Assembly (NCBI GenBank): GCA_023213315.1
Contig: JAKCPI010014166.1
Span: forward strand, 1 to 64,000
Source: Euborellia annulipes
Taxonomy: Eukaryota; Arthropoda; Insecta; Dermaptera; Anisolabididae
Direction of reading: 5' to 3'
Length of the DNA: 64,000 bases
Position numbers and translations under genes: made by a program. The stretch's first letter is position 1; each line of letters opens with the position of its first letter. Positions 12,723 to 34,300 of the stretch are shown here, piece by piece. The notes below the pieces were generated by a model. It saw only the letters and a list, made by a program, of their open reading frames with translations, ran no database searches and was not told the origin of the DNA.

Positions 12723-12930
12723 AAATAATTTATTGTATTTTTTTTACTCAGAGCCATTTTTCTTCATTAGGATTAATTTCCTGTGAAATGGGCAGATTTC
12801 TTTCTGTAAATAAAAATAAATAATGATGTTCGTTTCTTTATAACAAAACGGCCCTTAGTTAAAATACAACCCTCGTATATATATAATATATATATATATA
12901 TGTGTTAGCGAAGTGAATAGCTGAATCAAT

Positions 12931-13214
12931 ATGTAGAAGAAAAAATAAAAGGCCAAGCAGCTATGTTTATTTCTTTATTAAAGAACCCACAGCGACGTTT
13001 CGATTGACTATGCGACCATCTTCATGGCAATGGTTCAGTCAACAGGAAAACCTCTTACGTTCTTTGACAGACATTTCATAAAATTCATTACGAACTATCA
13101 GGTATAATGCATTCAGAGCCAAAGTCAATATGAAGATGGTCGCATAGTCGACCGAACGTGGGTTCTTTAATAAAGAAATAAACATAGCTGCTTGGCCTTT
13201 TATTTTTTCTACTA
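12931..13214. mobile_element. Foldback element with hammerhead-like core
   Basis: The arms 12931-13022 and 13129-13213 are near-perfect inverted copies. They run from AAAAGGCCAAGCAGCTATG to CGCATAGTC plus GACCATCTTCAT. Both arms carry the TGAAGATGGTCGCATAGTC...CGAAACGTCG pattern (first position of the CTGANGA core changed; the right arm also lost the GAAA). Both sides abut ATATATATATGTGT, a possible target duplication, though it is simple sequence. Confidence 0.65.
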
Positions 13215-14479
13215 TATATATATGTGTATGTGAATATGGCATATATATATAATGCTATTCTGTAAAAGACAAAATTGACTGGTCTATGATACTTAATTAT
13301 ATTTTTGAACATGTTATTATAAATTCTAAATTAAATATTAACGTTTGGTGAAGTGAAAATAAGCTCCTCGTCAAAGAATTCACCAAAATCTTCCTAAATG
13401 TTTAGTTTTATAGGTTCATTGTTCATACTATAGGATATTGACATCTGCTTGCAATTTATATGATTTTCTTTATGTCCATTATATATATCTAGATATATAT
13501 ATATGATAGATCGTCGGTTTTGTGAGGATAATCACATTTATAACAAATAAGAATTCACGTAGAGACAGGTATAGAAAATTCATATAATTAATAGTTACTA
13601 ATTAAAACAGTCAAAAAATAGTTCAGGTCTTTGATTCGACTCCCGGCGATACTTATCTTTTTCGGTGGTTGAATCAGTAAATATTAATTATTCACTTTTT
13701 AATCTTAACTTAGGGAAATTGATTTAATAAGATAATTTTGTACTACCTTAAACATTTCAACGTGTTTTCTTCTCTTTTTTAATTTTTATTTTATATATAA
13801 AGTAAGAAATAATAGAATGTTATTGTTGGGTCAAAGTTCAAAGATATATTTTCGTTACGATAGAATTAAAATGATTTGACATTTTTTTTTTAATCCATAC
13901 ATTCAAATTAGATAAATATAACCTTGGTAGACGTCATAGATGGAAGCACTTGTAGTAGCTTTTTATTTTAAAAAATTTCGCGCTCAAGTATGATAGTATG
14001 ATCTCTTTCTGAGCAGTCAAATAAATAATAAGACCCATCCAGACTCTTGCTGAGTAATTTCGGCGAGGATACTCCCAGTTAAAGATGGTTAGCAAATTTA
14101 GACCAGTCGACTGTTTCTAATCTGTGTGGGTTAATATTGATTCTTTACATTAAAAAGTTTTTCAGATCTTGATTCAAAGGGAAAAAGACATTTCCATATT
14201 TCAAAATTCATTTGAATGTACAATAAGCTTAAGATCTTCTAATGCAAGTGATGATATTCTACAATAAAAATTATATATAAAGAAACAGTTTCAATTATTC
14301 AAATATGATCAATTAAATCATTGGTCCAGGAATTTATTAACAAATGACCAATTACTTGAGAACTTGAGTTTTTTTTTTACCTGGCTCGCCGAGACTAAAA
14401 TTTTTAATCGTAGGTTCAGTTATGGTTGGTAATAATGAAATAGGTATATATAGAGAAATAATTAATTTCTTCTTCTTCT

Positions 14480-14706
14480 TCTTCTGTCCTCGCCTTTTTC
14501 CCGGGATGCGGGGTCGGCGGACCTCACTATTTCGCTTCAATGCGTTTTTGCGACCGGAAGAAATAGAACAGGCCGGCCAGTCGTCTGACGCCTGTTGAAA
14601 AGAGGAAAGGAGAGACAGACATACAGAGAACTGAAGGACTGTCTGTCCCAGCTCGGGCAGCTCGTGGTCGCCATCCACGTACCCACAACATGTGGGCCCC
14701 TGAGCA
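14480..14706. repeat. Dispersed repeat, family R1 (moderately GC-rich)
   Basis: A stretch with CGCCTTTTTCCCGGGATGC, GACGCCTGTTGAAAAGAGG, AGCTCGGGCAGCTCGTGG and TCGCCATCCACGTACCCAC. It recurs at 41000-41470 (split by a MITE) and, in part, at 16800-16895. No coding potential seen; ends not defined. Confidence 0.6.
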
Positions 14707-14924
14707 AGAGAAATAATTAATTTAATATTCAATATTTTATTTTTTTCTATAATTCATTTAATATATACTATGTAATTCCAGAGTAAAACTATATTTCAAA
14801 AAAAGTTGAAAGAAAATCTCGGGGGTGCGGATAAATGTAGTATTAATAGTAAAAAAAAAACAAAAAACAAGAACAATAGCCGGGGGGGGGTTGCATTCTC
14901 CCCCACCCTTTTTCCAATTATAAA

Positions 14925-15015
14925 AATCTGGTATGACTGGTCCCACAGCACACAACTTTCTCTTCCCCTTCGGCAAGAGAAAGTTGTGTAATGTGCTTAT
15001 CACACCAGATTTTTT
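14925..15015. repeat. Hairpin repeat
   Basis: AATCTGGTATGACTGG and CACAACTTTCTCTT pair with AAGAGAAAGTTGTG and CACACCAGATT across a short turn (CCCTTCGG). Copies are at 18060-18125 and, partly, inside the two hAT MITEs at 16527 and 41110, so it probably derives from that family. Confidence 0.6.
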
Positions 15016-15336
15016 GTGTTGAGTATATATATATATATATATATATTTAAATTCTGAATGCAGAATAGACAGAACTTATGCTTCCATGTCAGTTATGTTT
15101 GTAATCAAGGCACAAAGAAGGCACTGTAATCTAGGCCGTGAAGTTGATATAAATCAACGAATTACGCCCTGTATATTTTATTTGACTGTATCGATGTCTA
15201 TGTGTCACCCATATTCAGAACTGAGTTAAAATGTGAGGGTGCCTTCTTATTTGAACTCCCTGAAGTGGTGTATATCCAAACAATAAAAATAACAAAATAA
15301 CTAATATTTCACACCAATTAAGGCGCTAATATAATT

Positions 15337-17576
15337 TCAAGACGAAGTTTTCATTAAATAATTCATAGCAGCAACTTTCTTTTGATTCCTTAATAGATCT
15401 ATTTCTTTTTCTTTAAAAGTGGTATGTTCTGAAGGATCTTCTTGTTCAATAGTATTTTCAATTATTTGTTGAGAAAAATGAAAACTTAAAGTATCTTTCC
15501 ATTTATTTAGAAATGTTTCAGGGTTGGTATTTTCAATATTTATTTCACTGTCAATACTTAATAAGGAATCAAAACCCGCAGGAATAACAAGAGGTTGATT
15601 ATAATCTTGACATATTATATTCCTAAAAAGAAGAGATTATCATTTATGATGGCAGTAATTAATGAGAAATTGGGAAAAAGTAAAACTATTTAAACAGGAA
15701 CAGGTGAATGTAGGCAGCCAGCATGAAAGTAAAAAACTATTTAAATATCGTTGACTTTTCGGGAACGCAACTTCAGGACGATAAAATGTTAATGTTTCTT
15801 AGATTGATGCATTTATATATAAGAATAGGAATATATAAGTATATGCAAATTTTTTTTTTTGTATGAACCGAAATGCATCAACCTAAGCAACATTAACAAT
15901 TTATCGTCCTGAATATGAGAGAGATGCGTTCCTGAAACGTCGACGATATTTAAATAGTTTTTTATTTCATGCTGGCTGCCTGCATTCACCTGTTCCTGTT
16001 AATTATCATTCAGCCATCGATTATTTCTCAAGAAAAGAATTTTTCTTGTAAAATAATTTCAATAAGAAATGCATGAATTATACAGTATAATAATGTAGTT
16101 AAATAGTATGTTTTTTTTATTTTTTTAAATTATTTTAATCATAAAATTAATTACCCTGTAATACCATCGAAAGTTTGGTGATATAAAAGATCTTTCGCTT
16201 TACGAATTAAACTTGAATCCTGCGAACTATAAAATTGCAAAGAAGCTCCATAAATGTGCGCTACACATCGTAAAGTTTTACAAATGATTTTCTTTTTATT
16301 TGCATCAATATCCTACAAAATAAGAAACAAAATTAACATATATATATATTCATTATAATCTGATATTAATTTGGTTACATACTTTAAATAAGTCATATTT
16401 TCCTCCAAAAATAATTAGTTTTAAAGGAAATGGATTTAGAAATTGTTTATCCTAAAAAAAATGATTTTAATTAAATTATTATCCCTTTAAGTGGGGGTAA
16501 ATTTCTTCTTAGTCCATAAATAGACTCAAGGGCGGATACAAGGGGGGGGGGGGGGTAAAGGGGGTAATCCCCCCCCGAGATTCGAAAAAAATACCTTTTT
16601 TTCGCAAAAAAATTTATTTTTAATGTAAAATTTATAAAATTAATACTTAAAAATTTGATGTGTATTTATATTCTGGCAAACAAGTACAGAATGCGCTTTT
16701 AAATTACCGAAATTAAAAAAAAAATAGTGTGCTGTGCGACGAGTCACACCAGATTACCCCCCCCCCCCCCGAGAAACACCTCTGGATCCGCCCTTGAATA
16801 GACTGACAGAAAGGAAAGGAAGAAATGTCAGCCTTAGCTCGGGTAACTCGTGGTCGCCATCCACGTACTCACTAGAAGTGAGCCCCTGAGTGATAAAATA
16901 TTATAACTTACTTGGTTGTATTGGCCAATTCTTTCCCAAACTTTATTTTCCAAATCTTTAATTTGATTTGAATGATGTATTGTAAGAAGTTTTTTGATAG
17001 AATCAAGCAAAGTTTCCATAGTAAACCATAAATGATTTAAATCAGATAAATCAAGCATTAATATTATAGTTAATTCTTCGAGATTTGTTGTTGATGCGGT
17101 AAGAGGAATATTTAAAAGATTTAAATAAGACAATCCTCCTCCGAGTTCCCAAATGTGACAAATATCTTTAATCTAAAATGAAAAAAATATCAATAATCTC
17201 TATATATAATTGACTAATAGTCGTCTGTCTGTCTGGCTGGCTTTGGAATTTTGAAACTAAATTTTATATACTTAATAATAATTTTAATAGATTACCATAT
17301 TTTTAGGTGATGGTCGACAAAAAGTATACTCTAAAGCCAATGATTCCTTAATTTTTCCATCGTTTTGCAAAAGGGTATAAATTAATGATGATTTGCCCTT
17401 AAAACAAAAAAACAAAAATCAAATAGATTTAGTAATGTTTATATTTTATATAAAAAATAACTAACAACACTTTTGCTGCCAATAAATAATAACGTTTTCT
17501 CTTTTATTGAATTATTTAAATTCTTTTCTGTTTCGTTTAAAGAAAAGTCATATAAAGTTAAGTTATTCATTTTCAT
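15337..17576 (-). CDS. DYNC2LI1: Cytoplasmic dynein 2 light intermediate chain 1
   Basis: Six exons on the minus strand: 17466-17576, 17296-17397, 16912-17172, 16383-16451, 16155-16312 and 15337-15622. They total 987 nt and encode 328 residues (human about 351). The start is the first ATG of MKMNN; a second ATG two codons later is equally possible. A P-loop (GSKSVGKSS, residues 33-41) spans the first intron, as in the Ras-like fold of dynein light intermediate chains. WELGGG and the later LIIFGGKYD and RCVAHIYGASLQFY blocks identify the dynein-2 (DYNC2LI1) branch rather than dynein-1. The protein belongs to the retrograde intraflagellar transport motor of cilia (family knowledge), which implies an animal that builds cilia. 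Its start lies only 177 bp from the BLM stop, on the same strand. Introns hold a foldback element and a hAT MITE. Confidence 0.93.
15645..16001. mobile_element. Foldback element in the last DYNC2LI1 intron
   Basis: The arms (about 15692-15815 and 15870-16000) carry AACAGGAACAGGTGAATG, GGCAGCCAGCATGAAA and GACGATAAA...GTTAATGTT and their complements. The right arm has CCTGAAACGTCGACG and the left arm, read on the minus strand, has CTGAAGTTGCGTTCCCGAAAAGTC, both decayed hammerhead-like. Flanking ATTATCATT (15636-15644 and 16002-16010) may be a target duplication. Confidence 0.6.
16527..16796. mobile_element. hAT-type MITE, 270 bp, with 8-bp target duplication
   Basis: The inverted ends are CAAGGGCGGATAC and GGATCCGCCCTTG. 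The exact 8-bp direct repeat AATAGACT flanks it (16519-16526, 16797-16804), the length typical of hAT transposition. Inside are G/C runs and the GTGTGCTGTGCGAC...CACACCAGATT hairpin half. No transposase. Sister copy at 41110-41390. Confidence 0.85.
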
Positions 17577-17753
17577 TTATTAAATTGAAAAATTTTACAA
17601 TTGTGAAATAGTTTTTTTTTAAAGTACAAATGGAATTTTTAACTCGTAACTAAGCAATAAAAAGTAAACAAACATTGATTGAAAAAAGAGCGCCAAATAC
17701 AAAATTGAACATTGAAACAGACCAAATAAAGTGAATTTTTTTAAATAGATATA

Positions 17754-25991
<8,238 letters not shown>

Positions 25992-26526
25992 TTTAACAAA
26001 ATTAATTAATGGTTTAAATATTTCTGATGTTTTTTATCTTTATTTTCAATAAAAGTTTATAAGAAACATATTTGTGACACAGAGTGTTATGAACTGTCAA
26101 GATTCACATTGATTAAAAAGTATCACAAAATAATTTTATATTAACAAGAGAAAATGCGGGATGAAGTTAGTCATAAATAGTTAGCAGAGTTATTTACTGA
26201 AGAGTGACAACTTTATTGTTGGAGATTGGTTCATTAAAAAATGAACATAGCAACGCCTCAAATTGGCTCGGATTTTATATAATGAGAATAAAAAAAAAGA
26301 AAATATTGAATTTACTAAAACGTTAAAATATATACTTAAATATAAGATTTCACTGGTACTGGTTGTTTGTTCCCTGATTGTTGTAGATTTATTGAAACAA
26401 ATTTTTAATTACATTCCCAAAATGAGTTGTCTTCATCTGCAATACTAGCGCATTCTGAAGGCGAACAGTATCAAAAAATAGCTGTCAAAATTTGACAATT
26501 GAATGCATTGATGAAATTTATTTAAA
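25992..26526. promoter_or_regulatory. Divergent intergenic region between BLM and COMMD7
   Basis: The start codon of BLM (minus) and the first recognisable COMMD7 exon (plus) are 535 bp apart and head to head, so a shared promoter region is likely by position. No TATA box or named element is claimed. It also contains a possible eroded upstream COMMD7 segment at 26427-26492. Confidence 0.4.
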
Positions 26527-26800
26527 ATGCTTTATCAAGTATCAAACATTGAATGGAAATTTGGAGGTAAGAACTTTTTTTATATAAATTTATTTATTAT
26601 TGAAAGATAAATAAACAATTTTAGTTACTGCTGCAAGTAATGAAAACGATCAAGTTGGATCTACATATTTGCATCTTAAAATCCACTTAAAAAATGGTGA
26701 TTCTAAAAAGAATATTTTTCTTGAAATGACTTTATCACAATTTTATGCTTTTCTACATGAACTCGAAAAAGCAAAAGGATGCTTAAATTATTTAATTTAA
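26527..26800 (+). CDS. COMMD7: COMM domain-containing protein 7, C-terminal part
   Basis: Two plus-strand exons, 26527-26566 and 26625-26800 (stop TAA), joined by a 58-bp intron, encode IEWKFGVTAASNENDQVGS and on to EMTLSQFYAFLHELEKAKG. This matches the COMM domain of COMMD7 (family pattern EWKFGVT ... L-P-QFY-FLHE-E). COMMD proteins form the Commander complex with CCDC22 and CCDC93, which sorts endosomal cargo (family knowledge). Odd point: an in-frame TGA at 26512-26514 lies 12 bases before the first ATG and no acceptor is visible between them. The roughly 110-residue N-terminal domain is therefore not attached. A different frame at 26427-26492 reads LSSSAILAHSEGEQYQKIAV, which resembles the missing helix before the COMM domain. 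The gene may be truncated, frameshifted, or damaged by assembly error. Confidence 0.75.
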
Positions 26801-26929
26801 ACTTTTTTTTAACTACTGGTGAACGGCTTGTCACAATATTTATTAAATTGAAGTTTAATTTTTATTTGTTTTTAAATAAAAGTAAGCAATCTTATAGACT
26901 GGTAAATTTTATTCACCACCTATTTCGTG

Positions 26930-27290
26930 ATTCGGGGTCAATATATAAGATAAGAAACACAATACAGAGGCATCATCCCAGCATCCCTATGCTGTTCAGA
27001 TCACGACTGTCAGAACTAGTCAATTCCAATCTTCCTTTGTCCCCATGACCTCCCGTGATTGGAACAAGCTCTCTGCGTCTATCTTCCCCAAAACCTACAA
27101 TCTTCAGACTTTCAAGTCTAATCTAAACAGGCAACTTCTCAGTTCCCGCAGTTGAGTTCCCCTTTTATGCTTCTCCTTTAGTTTTTATTTTCTTCCTGGC
27201 TGCATGTATCCACTGGTCATTATAGGTCTTCGGACCTTATGCACCCATTCCAAAAAAAAAAAAAAATATATACAGAATAAATAAATAAAT
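26930..27290 (+). pseudogene. 5'-truncated LINE, reverse-transcriptase C-terminus and 3' tail
   Basis: The segment 26990-27155 translates as SFVPMTSRDWNKLSASIFPK then FKSNLNRQLLSSRS and a stop. This is the standard C-terminal end of the reverse transcriptase of several non-LTR families (R-T/S-RDWN-LP ... FK--L---LL). It is followed by about 100 bp of 3' untranslated sequence and an A-rich tail, as expected for a 5'-truncated insertion. Confidence 0.75.
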
Positions 27291-27482
27291 AAAAAATAAA
27301 TATAATTTCTTATTTATTAATTGCATAATTGAGAGATATTTTCAATTAGTCCATCATATGTATATTATATATCTATCTATATTGCGCCTGGTTGACGGAG
27401 AAATTTGTGGCTTCGAATTTGGATCCATTTCTCCCGATGTCTAAAATAATGTTCTGAGTGAATTCAAATAACCGAATGCCGT

Positions 27483-27556
27483 GCTGTGGTCGAGTGGTAG
27501 GGCAAACTGAGTACAAATCGGTAGATCCGTGACTCGGCTCCCTATCTTTTGTCTGC
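27483..27556 (+). repeat. tRNA-like head of a SINE
   Basis: GCTGTGGTCGAGTGGTAGGGC resembles a tRNA D-arm/box A, and a weak T-arm (GTGACTCGGCTCCC) follows. The cloverleaf is imperfect and it is embedded in repeat-like sequence, so I read it as a SINE rather than a working tRNA. Confidence 0.4.
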
Positions 27557-28344
27557 TATTTGAATAAATATTAAATTGTATAATAGTGTCTTTTATTTAT
27601 TCCGTACACTGTTTACGTTTTGGTGCTAACTTTGGACCAAATGTTAGCTAAATACTTCTTGTTTTTTCTTCATTTGTGTTCATTCTGTGTTCATCTTCAT
27701 GTTTTTTCTTCACCTCTTTCTACTCGGCCATAAACCCTCGTGTTACTCTTTGATGACCGTGTGCGATGTTCTATGTTATCTTGGACAGGAAGAGTCGCTC
27801 GCACTCTTGGTAACTTTGGGTTGGTTAAGTTTGATTTTCACATATTTTTAGCAGTTTTTAATCAGGCCGCCCATTGTGACTTTATAAGGAATAAATAAAA
27901 TATAATTTTTATTTTCCATAAGGATAATTAGGCATAATGTAAATGATATTCACCTTCTTTTAGTCATTTTATAAAAAGTAATTAATTATTTTATTATATC
28001 CTTAAAAAATTCAAACCTGCAAATGTTTTTTATATACATGCTTTTATTTAATTTGCAAAAGTTTACTGATCTGGTTATAATAATAAAAAATATATTAATT
28101 TAATAATTTGATTTTTTACATAATGAGAATATGAAAAATTACTAGCATAGAGATCATATGTTTAAATAGCACATCATTTTAAGCGTAAATTTAAAGAAAT
28201 ATTTATTAAATATATAATATGTAAGATCTTTATCTTTTAAATAAAAAGTATTATCATTAGCAAAAAAATAATTTAAAGATGTTAACTCTTATCTAAAAAA
28301 AAAAAGATGTTTGAATAAAAAATAGCATAATTTAAAAATAGAAA

Positions 28345-31300
28345 TTAGTTACCTAAAGATTTATTTGATTTTAAAGTATATTCATTTTTTATGTCTTCAA
28401 GTATTGGTAAAACATTTCCTAATAAAGGTCTTTTAATAGAATCTCCATTCCAACATTGCTCCATTAAATTCCAACATCTTTCATCAAAACCAGGCAAGCG
28501 TTCAGGCCGGATCCCTTAAAAATAAAAGTACATATATTAAAAAGAAAATTATACATCAAGTCAATTATTATATTAATATAGCTCCTGTTTTTTTATGTTT
28601 CTATAATCTATAATATATAAATAAATAAATTTCTTAATAAGGGGACGTCCACAACAACAACTACGTAACGCCTTTTTTGACGATTTTCTAGTCCCCCACC
28701 CATGTCACAGTTAGTCACATACAAACCCCCCTACAAATATGTTACAACATAGAACTACCCCCCCCCCCCTTCAAATAAAATTTCTTATACAAAATTCATA
28801 TCATTTTGCCTTTTTTTTTTTAGTAAATTTTAAATATTTTTTTTTAAATATAAATAATCACTCCATTTTTCCCTGTTGGAAAAATCATTCGAACTTTTTT
28901 TTCGAAAAATTGTATAAATTACTTTGAATTGTTATGTCACACTTAGAGAAATCCCCGGGTCCCCCCATGTCACAATTAGTAACGTTTTGTCCAGACCCCC
29001 CCCTAACGAGTTACGTAATATGTAGACGACCCCTAACCCGCTTAGAGGCACAATTACTCGGAGACAAATATAATACAAAACAATAAAAAAATATATAGGG
29101 TAAGAGAAAGTAATAGAAATGTATGTCCATTAATAAATATGTTCATATATTTCCATTGAGAGTAAAAACATAAGAAAACAATTGAACAAATGCAAGAGAG
29201 ACCACCCTCATGACATTCGCCTTAAGCTGTTAAGGAAAACCTGGCAAAATCCTTAGGATCTCTCACAACTCTAGAACTTGACATAATATATAATAGATAA
29301 GAAATTATATATAATTACTAGAGAGCGGAAAAAAGTTGCCTTAAAAGTCTATTTTTTTTAGCCAAATAGTTGGTAAAAAGTCTGTTTTTGGCAAAAAAGT
29401 CGCTGTCAATTTTAACAATTAATAATATGAGGAGTAAAAGAAATAGAGAGAATATCTCACGATAACCGAAATATTTATTTAGATTAGAATGATGGCATAG
29501 TTCTTTAGAATATAAATAAATAAAAAAATTTAATTTCATTAGTACAAAAGTAAAAATCTTGTGTGACAAGATTTTTTCCATTTTAGGTTGTTCCACCCTG
29601 GACCTATGGCTCAGAGGTAGAGAATTAGCTTATAGTGCCAAAAGTCGAGGGTTCGCATCCCGTCCCATACGAAAAATTTATTTCAATAGAAATGGATACC
29701 AATCAATTGAAATAAATAGGGACAAGGTCTAAATGGCCGAAGATGCCAATAAAGAAAAAAAAAACAAAAATAGCTTCAATAACTGGAAATGCAAAATTTA
29801 AAAAAAAACATATAATATTAAAAAATATGAAAAAAGGTCATAAAAGTGGCTTTTTTTTTAAAAAAGTCTCTTGAGAGACAAAAAAGTCGCAAAAGTCGTT
29901 TGTGAAAATATCAAAAAACGTTACTTTTTGTGTGATCAGTGGAGATATATAAGAAAATTTGGAAAAGTCTCAAAATTGACAAAAGTCGAAAGACTTTTTT
30001 TCCGCTCTCTAATAATCATGTTCAGATCCTCGAAGAAAAATGATACAATTTAATATTTATTAAATTAAATAGCCGATAAGGGTTAGGGTGTCGAACCACG
30101 GATCCATATTAATAAGTAGCCCCGGGGCCCTTCAAGTCTCTGCCGGCCCTGATTATATATATATATAATTTCTTATTTATTAATTGCATAAATGAGAATC
30201 ATTACATCCATCTAAATTGCTCCTGAAATAATTTATTTCTAAACTATTGGAGTTACAAACTTAAAATTAATAATATTTTAAAAAGTACCTCTCTTTACGC
30301 TCGTCCATAATTGTTCTTTGTTTTGAAATTGCTCAAAAACAATTGGTAATCTTACATCTCCAGCACAAATATACCAAAATAATATCCCAAAAGCATAAAC
30401 GTCAACACTACTATCATAATGACCAGATAAAAGTTCTGGAGCCATATGAACAGGTGTCCCAACGATACTTCCCGACATCATAGCTTCAGGAATACAAAAT
30501 CCAAGGTCTGTTAATTTGGCACGATTCTCATGATCTAACTGTAAATAAATGAATATATCGATGTAGAATTATCATTAAATGTTTAAAATTTAAAATAATT
30601 TTACCAGAACATTTTTTAATTTAATATCTCTATGCACTAATCCTTGAGAATGAAGATATCGTATTCCTTCAGCCACATCAATAGAAATTTGTAAACGGAC
30701 TGGCCAATGTAGTCCTGTTCGGATGCCACAATAAAGATCTCTTGTAAGACGGTCCATGATGAGAAGTACAGCAGGAGAACAACCTCCTCCATATGAATAA
30801 TCAATAATTGAACCACGAACTCTTACAATGTGTTTATGATCAGGAATTGTTCTAAAATATAAATGAAAAAAAAATAGTTTAAAAATTCATTAAAATAATA
30901 CAAAGAAAAATAAAAATTTATCATTGAGATAAATTCTCAAAGGAAAATATAAACAGTCTTTTTACTTTTTTTATATACTGTATATATATATATAATGTAT
31001 AGAAAGAAAGTAATGCGATCATTTCAAAAATTCGATGTCGAGATTTTGATGGATATGTTTTGAGGTCCCCTGAGTCCAAAAAAAGTGGGTCCCGCAAATT
31101 GGTCTGTGTGTGTGTAACGATTTTGGGATGGAGTAATTTAGCTACGGGGTTGAAATTTTATATTTAAGTTGTTGAGTTTGATGGCTTTTATATTTAAGTT
31201 AGGTACCCTCCTGGACACTCAAAATAACCTTTTGAACAAAATCGGCCAAAAAGTACTGAAGTACTTTTTCAGTTTTTTTTCGATTTTCTCAAAATTGGCT

Positions 31301-34300
31301 GTGATGATTTTGATATTAAAAATTTCTATTTTTCATATTTAAAACTTACCTTGTATAGTAAAATTCCATTGCTAAATCATTCCAATGTTTGTCATCTGGA
31401 GGTATAACAGATTTAACTGCATATGGACCAAAGTGGCCACCCCACAAATCACATGCAAAAACAACGCCGTATTGACCTCGTCCTATTTCTTTACCTTGTT
31501 TAGGCATACCTTAAAAAATAAATAATTAAAATAATTTATTAAGATTCAGAAAATATAAAAAAAAAATACGTACCAAATCGGATTACATCCATTAATGAAG
31601 TACTTTCAAGAGCTAATCTTGCTAATCTTGGAGCATGGTGTTTTCTAATAGTAATTCGTTGCTCTTCAGTTTGTTCTAGACGACCACTATAATGATTTTC
31701 TAAAGAACGCATTGCTGATTGGAAAGCATCGTGAGCAGCTCGAACTCGGTCTCGAAACTAAATTAATTAAATCTCAATATTAGATATTTGTTTTTAACAC
31801 AATGCCCTACAAGCAGTATTAAGGAGTATCTACATTTTATGTGAAATGGAGAAAATGGGGTTGCAAGTTCAGAACTTGTTTTTTGTGTTGATATCATTTT
31901 TGGATTATGAACAATAATACCACATTTCCTCCATTTTTGGTTTTTTTCCCTACAATTAAATACGCAGGTGTATATCCTCTAAGATAAATTAATGAAAAAT
32001 GATTGTTTATACTCGGTATGTTTGCTGCTGACTACCGGATTTGAACTAGATACAATCTACTATGGCTTCCTAGATTTTAAAGAGAAATTTCAATTTCTCT
32101 CTATTTCAGGATGGCCGAAAAGTCACTTAGACCATTTTAAAATAAAATTAGTTTTTTATTTCTCTCAATTAACATTTACTCTTTTCTAAAAAAAAACACA
32201 CACATCGTGGGAATAAATTTTAGTTTTGAAAATAACATATTTTAAATAATCTCTTGATCTTCACAAAGATACGCTTTTTCTAATCATCTTTCTTGGCTTA
32301 TTTCTTCAAGGATGTTGGCCTTCAATTGCTGAATGGTTCGAGTTTTGTTAAGGTATACTATTTTTCAATAACCCCATAGACTTGTGAATCAGTTATGTCA
32401 GGTGGCCATTTGATTTCAGAGTATAACAGAGTAAATCTGCCTAAGAGTTCAAATGTCGGGCAGTAGGATCGGATCATCTTGTTACCACCATATCTTTGAT
32501 GACCCTCGACTGTAGGATGTACAGTACGAAATTCTCAAGAATTATTTCCTGATAACTTTGGCCAAAATTGAAGAAATAAGTCAAGAAATATATACAACTT
32601 TTAAAATGATCTAGTGACTTTTGGGCGAGATGCTTAGGCATTTAGGTTTTTCTTACTGTTTTCACCCTGTGGGATGAAACGTCATTTTAATTTCAAATAA
32701 TTAGTAAAATTTTCACCTAGTCCGCTTGAGATAGAAATTCCATGCATTCAAATAATTTTGAGACTCGTTTTTTTTTATAAATATATATATACCTGAGAAG
32801 ATATACTTTTAGCCAAGCGAACTTCACTTAATGAATCAAGCATATCTCTGGCCACTCTTTTTCTCCAATCTGCATCCAAATTAGGATTTGAAGTCCAAGG
32901 TAATTGTAGTCCAACAAACAGTTTACGGAGACGTTCAAGAATTCCATGAAATATAGATGATGATCCGCTTGTTGAAAGTTCAACATTATATGCAGCACTT
33001 AAAATCTAAGTAAATAATGCATATAAATATCGAGAAATAATTAAATAAATTAATCTTACTTGTTTAACTGCATCACTTGCTAGTAAACTTCCATCTTGAT
33101 CGAGAAAATTTTTTTCTAAACTTTCTAGACAACGTTGAAGAGTGCCAATAAAGGTATCTTGAAGACAATCAACTGACTTAACAAGTTGACCAGCTACTGA
33201 TCTACTCAATTGTTTTAATAATAATTGTTGTATCTCAGCAGTGGCTATTTTTACGGCTTGAACACATTCAGCATCACATAAAGGCATGCCTGAAATTTAA
33301 AATGAAATTTTTACTTTCTCTGATTATAGTTCAACATGTACTATCAGAGGCGCACATGCTTTGTGCGTAGTGTATTGATTTTCATTTACGTTATTTCATT
33401 CGATCCAAAAAAATCAAACAATATTTGCAAAATAAGTCCAAATTTCTGATGATGAATTTTGCCATGAATTATTGGTTTTAAAATATAAAATAATTCTCAC
33501 CATTATATCTATATTCTGCTGCATTTTCAACAAGCTCCTCTCTCATTTCTCCTAAAATAGTTTCAATTAAAATTTGAATTTCTTGTTGTTGTTCATTGGC
33601 CAAAGACATGAGACTTTTATATAATTCTGCTTCTTTATTTTGAGCATATTGTATTCTTTTCGGAGTTATTTGAATTTCTCTTGCCAAATCAAAAGCAGAT
33701 AATATAAATTTTCTAAGATATTGGTTTAGAATCTAAAAAAAAAAAAAATTAAATCATCAATAAATTAAGTAAATAATTTTCATATAAAATTTTAATATCG
33801 TTCATTCATATCTAAAGTGGGGGAGAGAAACTATAGATCCTGTAAACTCTATATAAATCAGTAAATATTTATTTTTCTAGACATGTAGATGTTATAATCA
33901 AAAAGCCTCGATCAGATTCGGATAGTTGGTTTAAAGTCACAATATAACTAATTAAATGTGAGATTTACATTGATAGTGGGCGAATCGCCCTGGCCCCCGG
34001 AAGGAGAACCCGGAATCTCCAATCTTAGTCCACCGACGTCCCGGGAGTGAAGGGACGTTCAGTTCATCATCAATATAAAACTCACATTTAATTAAGATAT
34101 ATTGACTGACTAATGAACAGTCTATTTGAGCATTGATTGAAAAAATTCCATCCTTTTCAAACAAGGCTCTACCTAGTTCATATTTAATTAGTTTAATTGT
34201 GAATATATATAGCCTATATTATTGTAAATAATATATAAAAACCTCATTTAACGTAGAAGTCGCTTGAATAAGATAACTTTGAAGACACTCTTTAACGTAA

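Noticed and set aside
14758..15003. 81-codon minus frame
   Set aside because: Runs through the hairpin repeat and a G run; no family.
26263..26448. Open frame of 61 codons upstream of COMMD7
   Set aside because: Lys/Ile-rich, no family, frame does not connect to the COMM domain.
29600..29672. Possible functional tRNA
   Set aside because: Box A and box B are well spaced, but the acceptor stem does not close and a SINE-like tail follows.
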